Below are positions 25,522 through 34,900 of a DNA stretch of 64,000 nt, piece after piece. Both the position numbers and the translations under genes were made by a program. Numbering within the stretch: position 1 is the first letter of the stretch; each line of letters begins with the position of its first letter. The notes under the pieces were generated by a model. It had not been told where the DNA came from. It did not search any database and worked only from the letters and a program-made list of their open reading frames with translations. The DNA is taken from NCBI GenBank assembly GCA_963705285.1, contig OY970066.1, positions 5,518,001-5,582,000 on the forward strand, in the 5' to 3' direction. The stretch comes from JACMLD01 sp963705285. Lineage in GTDB: Bacteria; Bacteroidota; Bacteroidia; Chitinophagales; Chitinophagaceae.

Positions 25522-26931
25522 TTGTATTTGCAGCACCTGTTGTGTAGATGCGGTAAGTTTAAACCGGTCGTCTATGCGGTATCCAATTACCCATAGAATT
25601 TTTTTATCCATTTCAAGCACCCATATTTTTTCTTTGGCTGTTTTCGACAATTTTAAATCGATAAAGAAACGGCCCAGCTTTTTTTTCTTTGGCATGCCCA
25701 GCGGGTAAAAATAATCGCCGGTCTTCCATTTACGCACCAGCAGGGGGAATTGAATGTTCGCTGCATCAAGAAATGCAGTATACGGTGAATTAGAAATTGA
25801 TGCGGGTAAGTTTGGCCGCAATACCAATTCCAAATTCCCAATTCCCAATTCCACCTTTCCGGGGCCATCTATCACTATGTGCGATGTTTCTGTAGGAGCA
25901 TTGGCAGAAATGATCAGCCAGTTACGGTTCCTGATGATGCGGTGGGTGGAAGATTGAACGTATTTGCCGGTTTCACTTTCCAGAAGCGCTATTACGCCTG
26001 TTAGCTGTTCTGTACCGAAGTGGTAATCTTTGATAATCTCGTACACTATCGTTTTTAAAGGCTGCGTTTTTTTCAGTTTCAGCACCGGAATATGCACTTC
26101 GTTTCCTTTGTATTCAAGCAATTTCTTTTTATGCTCACCTACCGATTGCTGGTAGAGCAACTCAATTTCTTTAAACCGCTGTAAATTATTGGCAAGGTTG
26201 TTTTCGGCTTCCGGGTAAACATTTTTTACCAGGGGAATGAGCTGGTTACGGAAATAATTCCTGGCATATTTATCAGACTGGTTGGAGCTATCTTCGCGCC
26301 AGCTCAATTGGTTGTCTGTGGCAAACTGCTGCAATGCTTCTTTTCGTACAAACAATAATGGGCGTACAATTTTGCCATGTTTGGTCAGCATGCCCCTGAT
26401 GCCGACAATACCAGTGCCCTTAAAAAAATTCATGAGCATGGTTTCTATGTTATCGTTGAGATGGTGGGCAGTTACTACGTGAGACGGGAGACGTGAGTCG
26501 TGAGACGGGAGGCGTGAGTCGTGAGGCGTGAGCCGTGAGGCGTGAGTATGTACGGTTAAATGTGTGTCGACCCCTTCACGATTGCCGCCTGACGTTTCAC
26601 GATCAAACCATTCATACCGCAGTTCCCGGGCGGCCACTTGTATAGAAACCTTATGTTGCGCAGCATATGCACTGGTGTCAAATCTTTTAACCAACACCGG
26701 TTTGTCATATTTTTTGCCGATGCTTTTTACAAATACTTCGTCTGCATCACTTTCTTCTCCCCTCAACTGAAAATTGCAATGCGCAATCACAAAATCATAT
26801 CCGGCCTGGTGGCAGAGTTCGCACAGCACTACCGAGTCTATTCCACCGCTAACGGCCAGCAGCAACCGATCTTTCGGCGAAAAAAGTTGTTCCTGTTCTA
26901 TGAATTGTTGAAATGATGAAAGAAGGTTCAT
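25501..26931 (-). CDS. tilS: tRNA(Ile)-lysidine synthase with repeat-derived insertions
   Basis: A 476-residue TilS. The PP-loop SGGIDS (28-33), IAHCNFQLRGEESDADE, ARELRYEWF and TAHHLNDNIETMLMNFFKGTG are intact; the enzyme lysidinylates C34 of tRNA-Ile(CAU) so that it reads AUA. Two stretches look repeat-derived. Residues about 111-151 contain copies of SRLxxHD encoded by a GTGAGxCG minisatellite (26479-26549), exactly between two conserved blocks. Residues 360-370 (VELGIGNLELV) come from a GGAATTGGGAATTTGGAATT repeat also found near rnpB. The frame is preserved through both, so the gene is probably functional. It is convergent with the rhomboid gene. Confidence 0.9.
   Translation of the reverse strand: MNLLSSFQQFIEQEQLFSPKDRLLLAVSGGIDSVVLCELCHQAGYDFVIAHCNFQLRGEESDADEVFVKSIGKKYDKPVLVKRFDTSAYAAQHKVSIQVAARELRYEWFDRETSGGNREGVDTHLTVHTHASRLTPHDSRLPSHDSRLPSHVVTAHHLNDNIETMLMNFFKGTGIVGIRGMLTKHGKIVRPLLFVRKEALQQFATDNQLSWREDSSNQSDKYARNYFRNQLIPLVKNVYPEAENNLANNLQRFKEIELLYQQSVGEHKKKLLEYKGNEVHIPVLKLKKTQPLKTIVYEIIKDYHFGTEQLTGVIALLESETGKYVQSSTHRIIRNRNWLIISANAPTETSHIVIDGPGKVELGIGNLELVLRPNLPASISNSPYTAFLDAANIQFPLLVRKWKTGDYFYPLGMPKKKKLGRFFIDLKLSKTAKEKIWVLEMDKKILWVIGYRIDDRFKLTASTQQVLQIQSEALDI
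26479..26549 (-). repeat. Minisatellite within tilS
   Basis: On the plus strand, units of the kind GTGAGACGGGAGGCGTGAGTC repeat about three to four times with drift. They are translated in the tilS frame as repeated SRLPSHD-like residues. Flanking sequence is ordinary tilS. Confidence 0.8.
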
Positions 26932-27354
26932 TGAATGATTTAAGAAATGAAGTACCGGTTGCTTTAATCTGTCTGTGTTTACTTGTTGCTGTCTTTTAAT
27001 GTTAAATAAATCGCTTTCGCCCCTGCCTGCCGGCAGGCAGGCTTTCAGGGCTGTGGCGTATGTTTCACCGCGTCATCGCAGGGCTTCGCCCTGCGCTAAT
27101 CATTACGCCCCTGCCTGCCGGCAGGCAGGCTTCAGGGCGGTTCCGTTTGAAGGTTCCCTAAACTTGTTTTGATATGTCATATGATGCTGGTGCTATCTTT
27201 CATTACTTACTTTTTACCCAACAACTCCCGCGAAGAATAAGCCCACTCAACACTTCCCACTCGCCTCTTTCACTCCCCTCTTCCTACTTGCATCGTCCCG
27301 CTTACCTCCACCCACTTACCTCTTCCCACTCGCCACTCTCCTCTCCCCACTCGC
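26932..27354. repeat. Intergenic repeat cluster, no gene
   Basis: Holds two perfect copies of the palindrome CCTGCCTGCCGGCAGGCAGG (27022-27041 and 27110-27129), a GCAGGGCTTCGCCCTGC hairpin between them (about 27078-27094), and a pyrimidine-rich run built of CACTTCCCACTCGCCTCT-like units (27240-27354). Open frames here read the palindrome as LPAGRQA or PACRQAG, a well-known false-protein signature. Confidence 0.8.
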
Positions 27355-27669
27355 CTAGCTATCCACCAAATCTTCATACGCCGCCCGCAGCTCGCCCAGC
27401 GCGTGGTTATCGCCAACCGCTTTAGCGGCAGCCATTCCTTTTTCGTACCAGGCAATGGCCAATGCTGTTTCTCCCGTTCGTACCAGCAGTTTGGCAAGGT
27501 GATAATATGAACCAATATACGCGGGATCGCGCTGCAAAATGGCTTCAAATACAGCACGGGCGCCGGCATCGTTTCCCAACTTTATATGTTCCAACGCAAG
27601 CGCATGCTCCAGAAAATTATCGCCAGGGGTAGCCCGTAACAATTCCATAATGCGCGCCAGCCTGTCCAT
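27355..27669 (-). CDS. Small TPR-repeat protein
   Basis: A 104-residue all-helical protein with about two to three tetratricopeptide units: FLEHALALEHIKLGNDAGARAVFEAILQRDP, AYIGSYYHLAKLLVRTGETALAIAWYEKGMAAA, and a partial third ending LRAAYEDL. The small-large-A pattern (YYHLAKLL, A-x-A-x-x-Y-E-K) is clear. TPR folds mediate protein contacts. It is divergent from etfB. No signal peptide, so probably cytoplasmic. Specific role unknown. Confidence 0.75.
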   Translation of the reverse strand: MDRLARIMELLRATPGDNFLEHALALEHIKLGNDAGARAVFEAILQRDPAYIGSYYHLAKLLVRTGETALAIAWYEKGMAAAKAVGDNHALGELRAAYEDLVDS

Positions 27670-27696
27670 ACACGTAATTATTTTTTGGGCTAATTG

Positions 27697-27727
27697 TTTG
27701 AAATCTAGTTGGGCGTGCTTATCTTTG
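27697..27727 (+). promoter_or_regulatory. Full Bacteroidota promoter for etfB
   Basis: TTTG (27697-27700), a 19-bp spacer and TATCTTTG (27720-27727) match the consensus TTTG-N19-21-TAnnTTTG exactly. The etfB ATG follows 56 bp later. Confidence 0.75.
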
Positions 27728-27783
27728 TTTTAGTTGCATAAACAACCTTCTAGTACTTTTTTTAACTATCTTAAATTGCTCCA

Positions 27784-28527
27784 ATGAAGATACTAGTCTG
27801 TATCAGTAAAACGCCCGACACAACGGCAAAAATAGCCTTCACAGATAACAATACGAAATTCGCCGAAGCAGGTGTACAATGGATCATTAACCCCTACGAT
27901 GAATGGTATGCGCTTGTTCGTGCCATTGAACTGAAAGAGAAAGATCCGGCTACCGTTATTCACCTGGTAACCGTGGGCGCTGCAGATGCAGACCCTATTA
28001 TACGCAAGGCCCTGGCGCTTGGCGGAGAAGAAGCCATCCGTGTAAACACAGACAGCCACGATAGTTTTGTGATAGCATCGCAGATAGCGGCTGTGGCTGC
28101 GGAAGGCAATTACGATTTGATATTTACGGGTAAAGAAACCATTGATTATAACGGTTCGGCCATCGGCGGTATGGTAGCAGAGTTGCTTAACCTGCCGTAT
28201 GTATCGCTGGCCACCAAATTTGACATCAACGGCACCACTGCCACTATTACCCGGGAAATTGAAGGTGGTGAAGAAATTTGTGAAGTTAACCTGCCCGTGG
28301 CCGTTAGTTGCCAGAAGGGAATGGCCGAACCACGCATCCCCAACATGAAAGGCATCATGGGTGCACGTACCAAGCCATTGAAAGTAAAGGAACCCGTAGC
28401 AGTTGACGCATTGACTACCATTGCTGGTTTTGGCTTACCAGCGCCTAAAGCGGGTGTAAAACTAGTACCGGCCGACAACCCCGCCGAGCTGGTGCGGTTA
28501 CTGCACGAAGAGGCAAAGGCGATTTAA
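27784..28527 (+). CDS. etfB: Electron transfer flavoprotein beta subunit
   Basis: A 247-residue EtfB. MKILVCISKTPDTTAKIAF, WIINPYDEWYALVRAIELKE, GKETIDYNGSAIGGMVAELLNLPYVS and VSCQKGMAEPRIPNMKGIMGARTKP are hallmark blocks; the beta subunit binds AMP and supports FAD binding by the alpha subunit. The heterodimer carries electrons from acyl-CoA and related dehydrogenases to the respiratory chain. etfA follows, but 204 bp of repeats separate the two genes. A consensus promoter lies upstream. Confidence 0.95.
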   Translation: MKILVCISKTPDTTAKIAFTDNNTKFAEAGVQWIINPYDEWYALVRAIELKEKDPATVIHLVTVGAADADPIIRKALALGGEEAIRVNTDSHDSFVIASQIAAVAAEGNYDLIFTGKETIDYNGSAIGGMVAELLNLPYVSLATKFDINGTTATITREIEGGEEICEVNLPVAVSCQKGMAEPRIPNMKGIMGARTKPLKVKEPVAVDALTTIAGFGLPAPKAGVKLVPADNPAELVRLLHEEAKAI

Positions 28528-28731
28528 ATAATGTGGAAATGTGATGAATGTGAAAATGTGGAAGCCTGCCTGCCGGCAGGCAGGTGTGAAAATGCTGTGA
28601 CGCGATTTAACAGAACGCAGGTTCATATGGCCTTAATGATAGAATTGATATTACGGATTGATATTAACATGTGAGTAATGAAGTTGCCGGGCGAATTCAA
28701 AATTTAAAATTCAACATTTAAAATTTCACTG
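28528..28731. repeat. Repeat block between etfB and etfA
   Basis: Contains GTGAAAATGTG words around a perfect CCTGCCTGCCGGCAGGCAGG (28565-28584), then AGAACGCAG, and at 28695-28722 AT-rich units including AATTCAACATTTAAAATTT, which recurs near 58495. No coding sequence is visible. It may carry a processing or internal promoter site. Confidence 0.7.
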
Positions 28732-29688
28732 ATGAGCGTACTAATATTTATAGACCAGGCAGAAGGACATGTAAAAAAAGCATCGCTGGAAGCCATTACC
28801 TATGGTGCGGCCGTTGCAGCCCAGCTAAACATTGCCGCAGAAGGCGTGGTACTGGGCACCACCCAAGAAGACCTGGCAGCACTGGGAAAATATGGTGTAA
28901 AAAAGATCCACCATGTAAACAATGAAGCGTTGAATAATTTCGACGCACAGGTATATACCAAAGTAATTGCACAGGCCGCCGAAGCCAGCGGTGCCACCGT
29001 GATTATTTTTTCAAATAATGTAGATGGCAAAGCCATTGCACCCCGTTTAAGCGCCCGCCTCAAAGCCGGCCTGGTGGCAGGCGCAGTAGCGCTGCCAGAT
29101 ACCAGCAATGGCTTCACCGTAAAGAAAAATGTTTTCAGCGGAAAAGCATTTGCAAACATTACCGTAAACACACCGGTAAAAATAATATCCCTAAGTCCCA
29201 ATGCTTATAAAACCGTAGCCGCAGAAGGCAGTGCCGAAGTAGTAGCATTAAACGCCTCCGTGGATGCCGGAAAAATAAAAGTGACTGCCGTAAATAAAGT
29301 AAAAGGCGAAATATCATTGGCAGAAGCAGAAATAGTTGTTAGTGGCGGCCGTGGTTTAAAAGGACCAGAAAACTGGGGTATGGTGGAAGAGCTGGCCAAA
29401 TTGTTACATGCCGCTACCGCCTGCAGCAGGCCCGTAGCAGATATTGGCTGGCGGCCGCACCATGAGCACGTGGGACAAACCGGTTTGGCCATTGCACCCA
29501 ATTTGTACATTGCTATTGGAATTTCAGGTGCCATACAACACCTGGCTGGTGTAAACCGCAGTAAAGTAATCGTAGCCATCAATAAAGACCCGGAAGCTCC
29601 TTTCTTTAAAGCAGCCGATTATGGCATTGTGGGCGATGCGTTTGAAGTAGTACCCAAAATTATTGAAGCAGTTAAGCAGTTGAAGTAA
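28732..29688 (+). CDS. etfA: Electron transfer flavoprotein alpha subunit
   Basis: A 318-residue EtfA. The N-terminal domain runs to about residue 185. The C-terminal FAD domain shows VVSGGRGLKGPENWGMVEELAKLLHAATACSRPVADIGW, GQTGLAIAPNLYIAIGISGAIQHLAGV and AINKDPEAPFFKAADYGIVGDAFEVVP, the conserved FAD-binding signature. It pairs with EtfB to form the soluble electron carrier. Confidence 0.95.
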   Translation: MSVLIFIDQAEGHVKKASLEAITYGAAVAAQLNIAAEGVVLGTTQEDLAALGKYGVKKIHHVNNEALNNFDAQVYTKVIAQAAEASGATVIIFSNNVDGKAIAPRLSARLKAGLVAGAVALPDTSNGFTVKKNVFSGKAFANITVNTPVKIISLSPNAYKTVAAEGSAEVVALNASVDAGKIKVTAVNKVKGEISLAEAEIVVSGGRGLKGPENWGMVEELAKLLHAATACSRPVADIGWRPHHEHVGQTGLAIAPNLYIAIGISGAIQHLAGVNRSKVIVAINKDPEAPFFKAADYGIVGDAFEVVPKIIEAVKQLK

Positions 29689-29699
29689 CCTTACACCGG

Positions 29700-29775
29700 C
29701 ACCCGTTAGCTATTAGCCGTTAGCTTTTAGTTGTTAGGTGAACGCTAATAGCTAAAAGCTAACAGCTAGTAGCTT
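29700..29775. repeat. TTAGCTATTAGC foldback before pgi
   Basis: GTTAGCTATTAGCCGTTAGC and CTAATAGCTAAAAGCTAAC lie in opposite sense around GTGAAC, giving a long imperfect hairpin. It may end etfA transcription, although no strong T-run follows. Confidence 0.65.
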
Positions 29776-29851
29776 TATACTTTGTACTAAGATCTTTCCT
29801 ACATTGCGCAGGTAATTTAATCACTATTCAACTCATTATAAATAATCGGCT

Positions 29852-31507
29852 ATGTTCCCGCGTATCAGTCCAACCACCACCACCGCATGGAAACAATTAC
29901 AAACCCACTACAATGGTGAAATGAAAGAAACGCATCTCCGTCAATTGTTTGCAGCAGATGCTAACCGGTTCGATAAATATTCCATCCAGTTTGGAGACAT
30001 TCTGTTTGATTATGCAAAGAACATCATGACCGGTGCCACCTGGCGGTTGTTGCAGCAGCTCGCTACTGAATGCCAGGTGCCTGCGGCCATACAGGCGATG
30101 TATAATGGTGAAAAAATCAACGAAACCGAGAACCGCAGTGTGCTGCATATTGCGCTGAGAAACCTTACCGGCAAACCTATCTATAGCGATGGTAAAGATG
30201 TAATGCCCGATGTGAAAAGGGTGCTGGCACAGATGAAAAGCTTTTGCGAAAAAATTCACAGCGGGGCATGGAAGGGATATACGGGTAAGCCTATCCGTTA
30301 TATTGTAAACATTGGCATTGGTGGGAGCGATCTTGGACCTGTTATGGTTACAGAAGCACTGAAACCTTATTGGAAAGAAAACATACAGCCTTATTTTGTT
30401 TCCAATGTAGATGCTACGCATATTGCAGAAACACTCAAAAAAGTAAACGCCGAAGAAACCCTTTTCCTGGTTGCATCCAAAACATTTACTACCCAGGAAA
30501 CCATGACCAACGCCAACACGGCGCGCGACTGGTTTCTGCAGGCTGCCAAAGATGAAGCCCATATTGCGAAACATTTTGCCGCCCTTTCTACCAATGAAAA
30601 AGATGTGGTAAAGTTTGGTATAGACAAAGCCAATATGTTTGAATTCTGGGACTGGGTGGGTGGCCGCTATTCTTTGTGGAGTGCTATCGGTCTTTCTATT
30701 GCACTTACTATTGGCTATGATAATTTTGAAGCACTTTTACAGGGCGCGCATGAAACTGATAACCATTTTAAAGATACACCCCTTGAAAAAAATATTCCGG
30801 TATTGATGGCGCTGATAGGTGTTTGGTACAGCAATTTTTTTGGCGCACAAAGCGAAGCCATTCTTCCGTATGATCAATACCTGCACCGTTTTGCAGCCTA
30901 TTTTCAGCAAGGCAATATGGAAAGCAATGGTAAATATGTATCCCGCAACAATGACCGCGTAGACCACCAAACAGGGTCAGTTATATGGGGAGAGCCCGGC
31001 ACCAACGGTCAGCATGCATTTTACCAGCTGATTCACCAGGGCACTGTGCTTATACCCTGCGATTTTATAGCACCCGCCATCAGCCACAACCCCATTGGCG
31101 ACCACCATACCAAATTGTTGTCTAATTTTTTTGCGCAAACCCAGGCGCTTATGAATGGAAAAACAACCGAAGAGGCCAAAGCAGAATTAGAAAAAGCCGG
31201 CATGGCGACAGATGCCATTGCCGCATTGCTTCCGCATAAAGTGTTTGAGGGCAACCGGCCCACCAATTCATTTTTAATAAAAAAAATTACACCTTTTACA
31301 TTGGGTCAGCTGATTGCATTGTATGAGCATAAAATATTTGTGCAGGGAGTAATCTGGAATATTTTCAGCTTCGACCAGTGGGGTGTTGAACTGGGTAAAC
31401 AACTGGCTGGTAAAATATTGCCTGAACTGGCTACAGATGCGGTAATCAGCGGACACGACAGCTCTACCAACGGCCTTATCAACGCATTTAAAAACATCCG
31501 GAAATAA
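29852..31507 (+). CDS. pgi: Glucose-6-phosphate isomerase
   Basis: A 551-residue GPI interconverting glucose-6-phosphate and fructose-6-phosphate. Signatures include NIGIGGSDLGPVMVTEAL (phosphate-binding), SKTFTTQETMTNANTARDW, WDWVGGRYSLWSAIGLSIAL, ESNGKYV, GEPGTNGQHAFYQLIHQGT with the catalytic Glu and His, and QWGVELGK near the C terminus with its Lys. Length is normal for the E. coli-type enzyme. Single gene, followed 31 bp later by a small secreted protein gene. Confidence 0.97.
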   Translation: MFPRISPTTTTAWKQLQTHYNGEMKETHLRQLFAADANRFDKYSIQFGDILFDYAKNIMTGATWRLLQQLATECQVPAAIQAMYNGEKINETENRSVLHIALRNLTGKPIYSDGKDVMPDVKRVLAQMKSFCEKIHSGAWKGYTGKPIRYIVNIGIGGSDLGPVMVTEALKPYWKENIQPYFVSNVDATHIAETLKKVNAEETLFLVASKTFTTQETMTNANTARDWFLQAAKDEAHIAKHFAALSTNEKDVVKFGIDKANMFEFWDWVGGRYSLWSAIGLSIALTIGYDNFEALLQGAHETDNHFKDTPLEKNIPVLMALIGVWYSNFFGAQSEAILPYDQYLHRFAAYFQQGNMESNGKYVSRNNDRVDHQTGSVIWGEPGTNGQHAFYQLIHQGTVLIPCDFIAPAISHNPIGDHHTKLLSNFFAQTQALMNGKTTEEAKAELEKAGMATDAIAALLPHKVFEGNRPTNSFLIKKITPFTLGQLIALYEHKIFVQGVIWNIFSFDQWGVELGKQLAGKILPELATDAVISGHDSSTNGLINAFKNIRK

Positions 31508-31538
31508 CTTACCTTCAGTAAGCCAAACGGGTGTGTTT

Positions 31539-31886
31539 ATGAAAAAAATTTATATCATTGCCGTGCTGATGGCAGGTATAATACCCGCCGTATTTGCGCA
31601 AAGAAAAGTTGACTCCCTGGCTGATAAATTACGGACAGATTCGCTCGTCCGCAACCTGCCGGCATTCAATAAAACTTTTGAACAACTCAACCCGGGGGCT
31701 ACCATCATCAACCGCACCAGCAGGGGCACTGTCTACAACATGCCGCTTGATAATATGCCGGTTCTGGTGCCCGATATGAGCACAGTGGAACATATGCCAG
31801 GCAGCAGCCCCACTTACCGCCCGGCGCCCCGCAGCAAGATGCCCAACCCACTGTTTCCCCAGCCACAACAGCCTAAAAAGCCCTAA
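31539..31886 (+). CDS. Small secreted hypothetical protein
   Basis: About 115 residues from the ATG at 31539; a GTG two codons earlier is less likely. Residues 1-20 (MKKIYIIAVLMAGIIPAVFA) are a clear Sec signal peptide, cleaved before QRKVDSL. The mature part is polar, with FNKTFEQLNPGATIINRTSRGTVYNMPLDNMPVLVPDM, and ends in a proline- and lysine-rich tail (PLFPQPQQPKKP). I do not recognise a family. It follows pgi closely but probably has its own job in the periplasm. Confidence 0.65.
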   Translation: MKKIYIIAVLMAGIIPAVFAQRKVDSLADKLRTDSLVRNLPAFNKTFEQLNPGATIINRTSRGTVYNMPLDNMPVLVPDMSTVEHMPGSSPTYRPAPRSKMPNPLFPQPQQPKKP

Positions 31887-31999
31887 GTAATACTATTACC
31901 TATATTCTATATGTAAATTATTTATGCATTAGCATATTTTAATACGTATTCCTGCGTTATCCTTGAAATAATCTAAATCCAATACCAAAACTCTTTCTT

Positions 32000-34900
32000 A
32001 TGACCATAAGAAGGCTGCTTCTTTCTCTAGCCGTTTTTGCTGTATCAATCTCCGGTTTTTCCCAAATTAAACGCCCATGGACGGGTGTAGGAACTGAAAC
32101 CATTCAATCATATACAAACAAGAATAAAGACCTGGTTCCGCTACATTTCCAGCTTTTTAAGATGGATGCGCTACAGGTTGCCCAGGTTCAACGCCAGGCC
32201 AGTAGCGCAGTAATTTCTAAACAGTCTGTTCAGCAGGCGGTAAAGTTTGACCTGCCGTTGCCCGATGGAAAAACACTTAGCACGGCAATGTTTGAAGCTG
32301 CTGTACTTTCTGAAGAATTGCAACAGGCGCATCCGGATATAAAAACTTACCAGTTGGTAGATCCACAAACCAACAATACCGCTGCAAGGCTCACCATTAC
32401 ACCGGCGGGCGTTAGTGGCATTATATTTACTGAGCAGGGCACAGCTTATATCAGTCCTGTAGGAAGCTTGTACCCCGATGTGCACATGATTTATTATACA
32501 AAGGATGTGAACGCAGGTTTACCCGTTACCTGCGGGGCACTGTCTTCAGTTGCCAGCATGCAACCCATGTCGGCGCTGGCCGGCGATTGCCAGCGCAGAA
32601 CCTACCGCCTGGCAGTAGCTGCCACCGGTGAGTATACCACATGGGCGGGTGGCCAGGCCAATGCGCTGGGCTACATCACCACAACCGTAAACAATATTTC
32701 GGCTATATATGAACGTGATGTGAATGTGCGGCTTACATTGGTTACCAACAATAGCATTTTATATACAGATGCAACATTAGATCCATACAATACAGTTGCT
32801 TCGGTGGATGCTTCTATATTGACTGCCAATCAAACCGCGCTTACTACTAACATTACCAGCGCCAATTACGATGTAGGTATTGTTTTCAATAATGGATGGA
32901 ATGGTGGACGCGCTTCGCTCGGCGTGGTTTGTAATAATTCAGCGAAAGGACAAGCTGGAGCAGGCCTTGATTTTGGAACAGGTGCTAACCCAACACCCGG
33001 GCCGCAAGGGCCGATTTTTGACCAAACTGCTGCACATGAAATTGCGCATCAATTCAGCGCAACGCATACGCATGCTGCTACAAACGGTTCATGCGGGCCA
33101 CCCAACAGCAGTGCTGCCACGGCTTACGAGCCTGGCGGTGGATCTACCATTATGGCATATGCAGGCGTGTGCACGGGGAACTTTTATCAAAATTATTCAG
33201 ATCTTTATTTTCATGCAGGCAATATTGCACAAATGCAATCTTTCATACTCGGTAGTGCATTGTGCGCCTCGCCGGTTACTACGGGTAATAACGCACCCAT
33301 TATCAGCGTACCGGCCGCGGCATACACCATACCTGTTTCAACACCATTTACCTTGTCTTCTACCGGTACCGATGCCGATGGAAATACACTCACTTACACA
33401 TGGGAACAAATAGATGGAGGGTTTACCACCACTGTAACGCCACAACCCAGCAATACTTCAGGACCCAATTTCAGATCTTATCCACCCGCTGCCAGCAGCA
33501 GCAGAACTTTTCCGCCGCTGGCAAATATTGTAGCCAATACGTTGACTCCCTATGAGGTGTTGCCATCTGTAACACGTACCATGAATTTTAGGGTTACGTT
33601 GCGCGATAATGCACCCGGCGGCAGTTGTACAGCAGAAGGCAATGTGGCGGTTAGTACCAATGCAGCAGCAGGGCCCTTTACGGTTACCTCTCAGGCGAGT
33701 GCCACCAGCCTGGTAGCCAACGGCGTTAATACCACCACCATTACCTGGAACGTTGCCAATACAAACCTGACTCCGGTGAACTGTTCTGCGGTCGACATTC
33801 TGTTTTCTACAGATGGCGGCATTACCTTTCCATATACACTGGTGGCCAACACAGCCAATGATGGAACACAGACCATCACCGTACCTAATCTGGTTACTTA
33901 TGCAGGCAGAATAAAAATACAGGCCCGCAATAATATATTTTTCAATGTGAATGCAGCCGATATCACCATTACATCGGCATGTGCTGCTGAAGGCACTACA
34001 TTTACCCCAGGCACCAGTGTAAGCGGTACCGCTGGTAGTGCAGCACTTGATCTGTCATTGTCTCCATTGTATGGAAGTATTGTGGCGCCTTCCGGGCAGG
34101 TTGTCACTACCGACCCTTTATCAAGCCTTGCAGTCAATAATGTTACACCCGGCAACTGTATTAATTTCAACGGCAATCCTTTCAAATACAAAACTTTTAA
34201 ATTCACGGTAAACGTACAGGGCACTTACACTATTAACCGCACCAGTTCGCCCAATGGTCTTATCATGAATTTATACAGCAGTGATTTTAACCCGGCAAGT
34301 CCCTGCGCCAATTTTATGGCATCCAATGGCACATACAACGGTTCCGTTAGTATCGGATTAGGTTTCTCCGCCACGTTAACTCCCGGAAAATATTATACAC
34401 TGGCTATTGGTACATTCGATGCCACACTTCCCACGTTGCCGGCTAACTTTACCATTAGTGCAAGCGGACCTCCGGGCGGTAACATGTACAGCGGGCCTGC
34501 CAGTCCCGGCGCGGGTTTTAATTATACCTACGTAATTGTGAATAACAGCACAGGTATCATCAGGGCCATAGATGCGGGATCAGATTTAAGTAATAGTAGT
34601 ACCTACCCTGCCGGTACATACACCATTTATGGTTTGTCATATTCTAACAGTGTTACACCGGCGATTTTGAATAGCTATGTGGGCGGTGCCTTCAGTACAT
34701 TAAACAATGACCTGTTAAATAACCCTGCAACGCTTTGTGGAAACCTCAGCAAGAATACCATTGCTGCTAGCGTAAATGCATCGCTGCCGGTTACCCTGCT
34801 GCCATTAAAAATCAATAAAACCGGCATAAGCTCGGCATTGCTCACATGGGGCACTGCCAGCGAGCAAAACAATGATTATTTTGAAATACAGCGTTCTGCT

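Noticed and set aside
26975..27425. Small plus-strand frames containing LPAGRQA or PACRQAG and proline/serine-rich text
   Set aside because: These peptides come from the 20-bp palindrome and pyrimidine-rich repeats, not from a gene.
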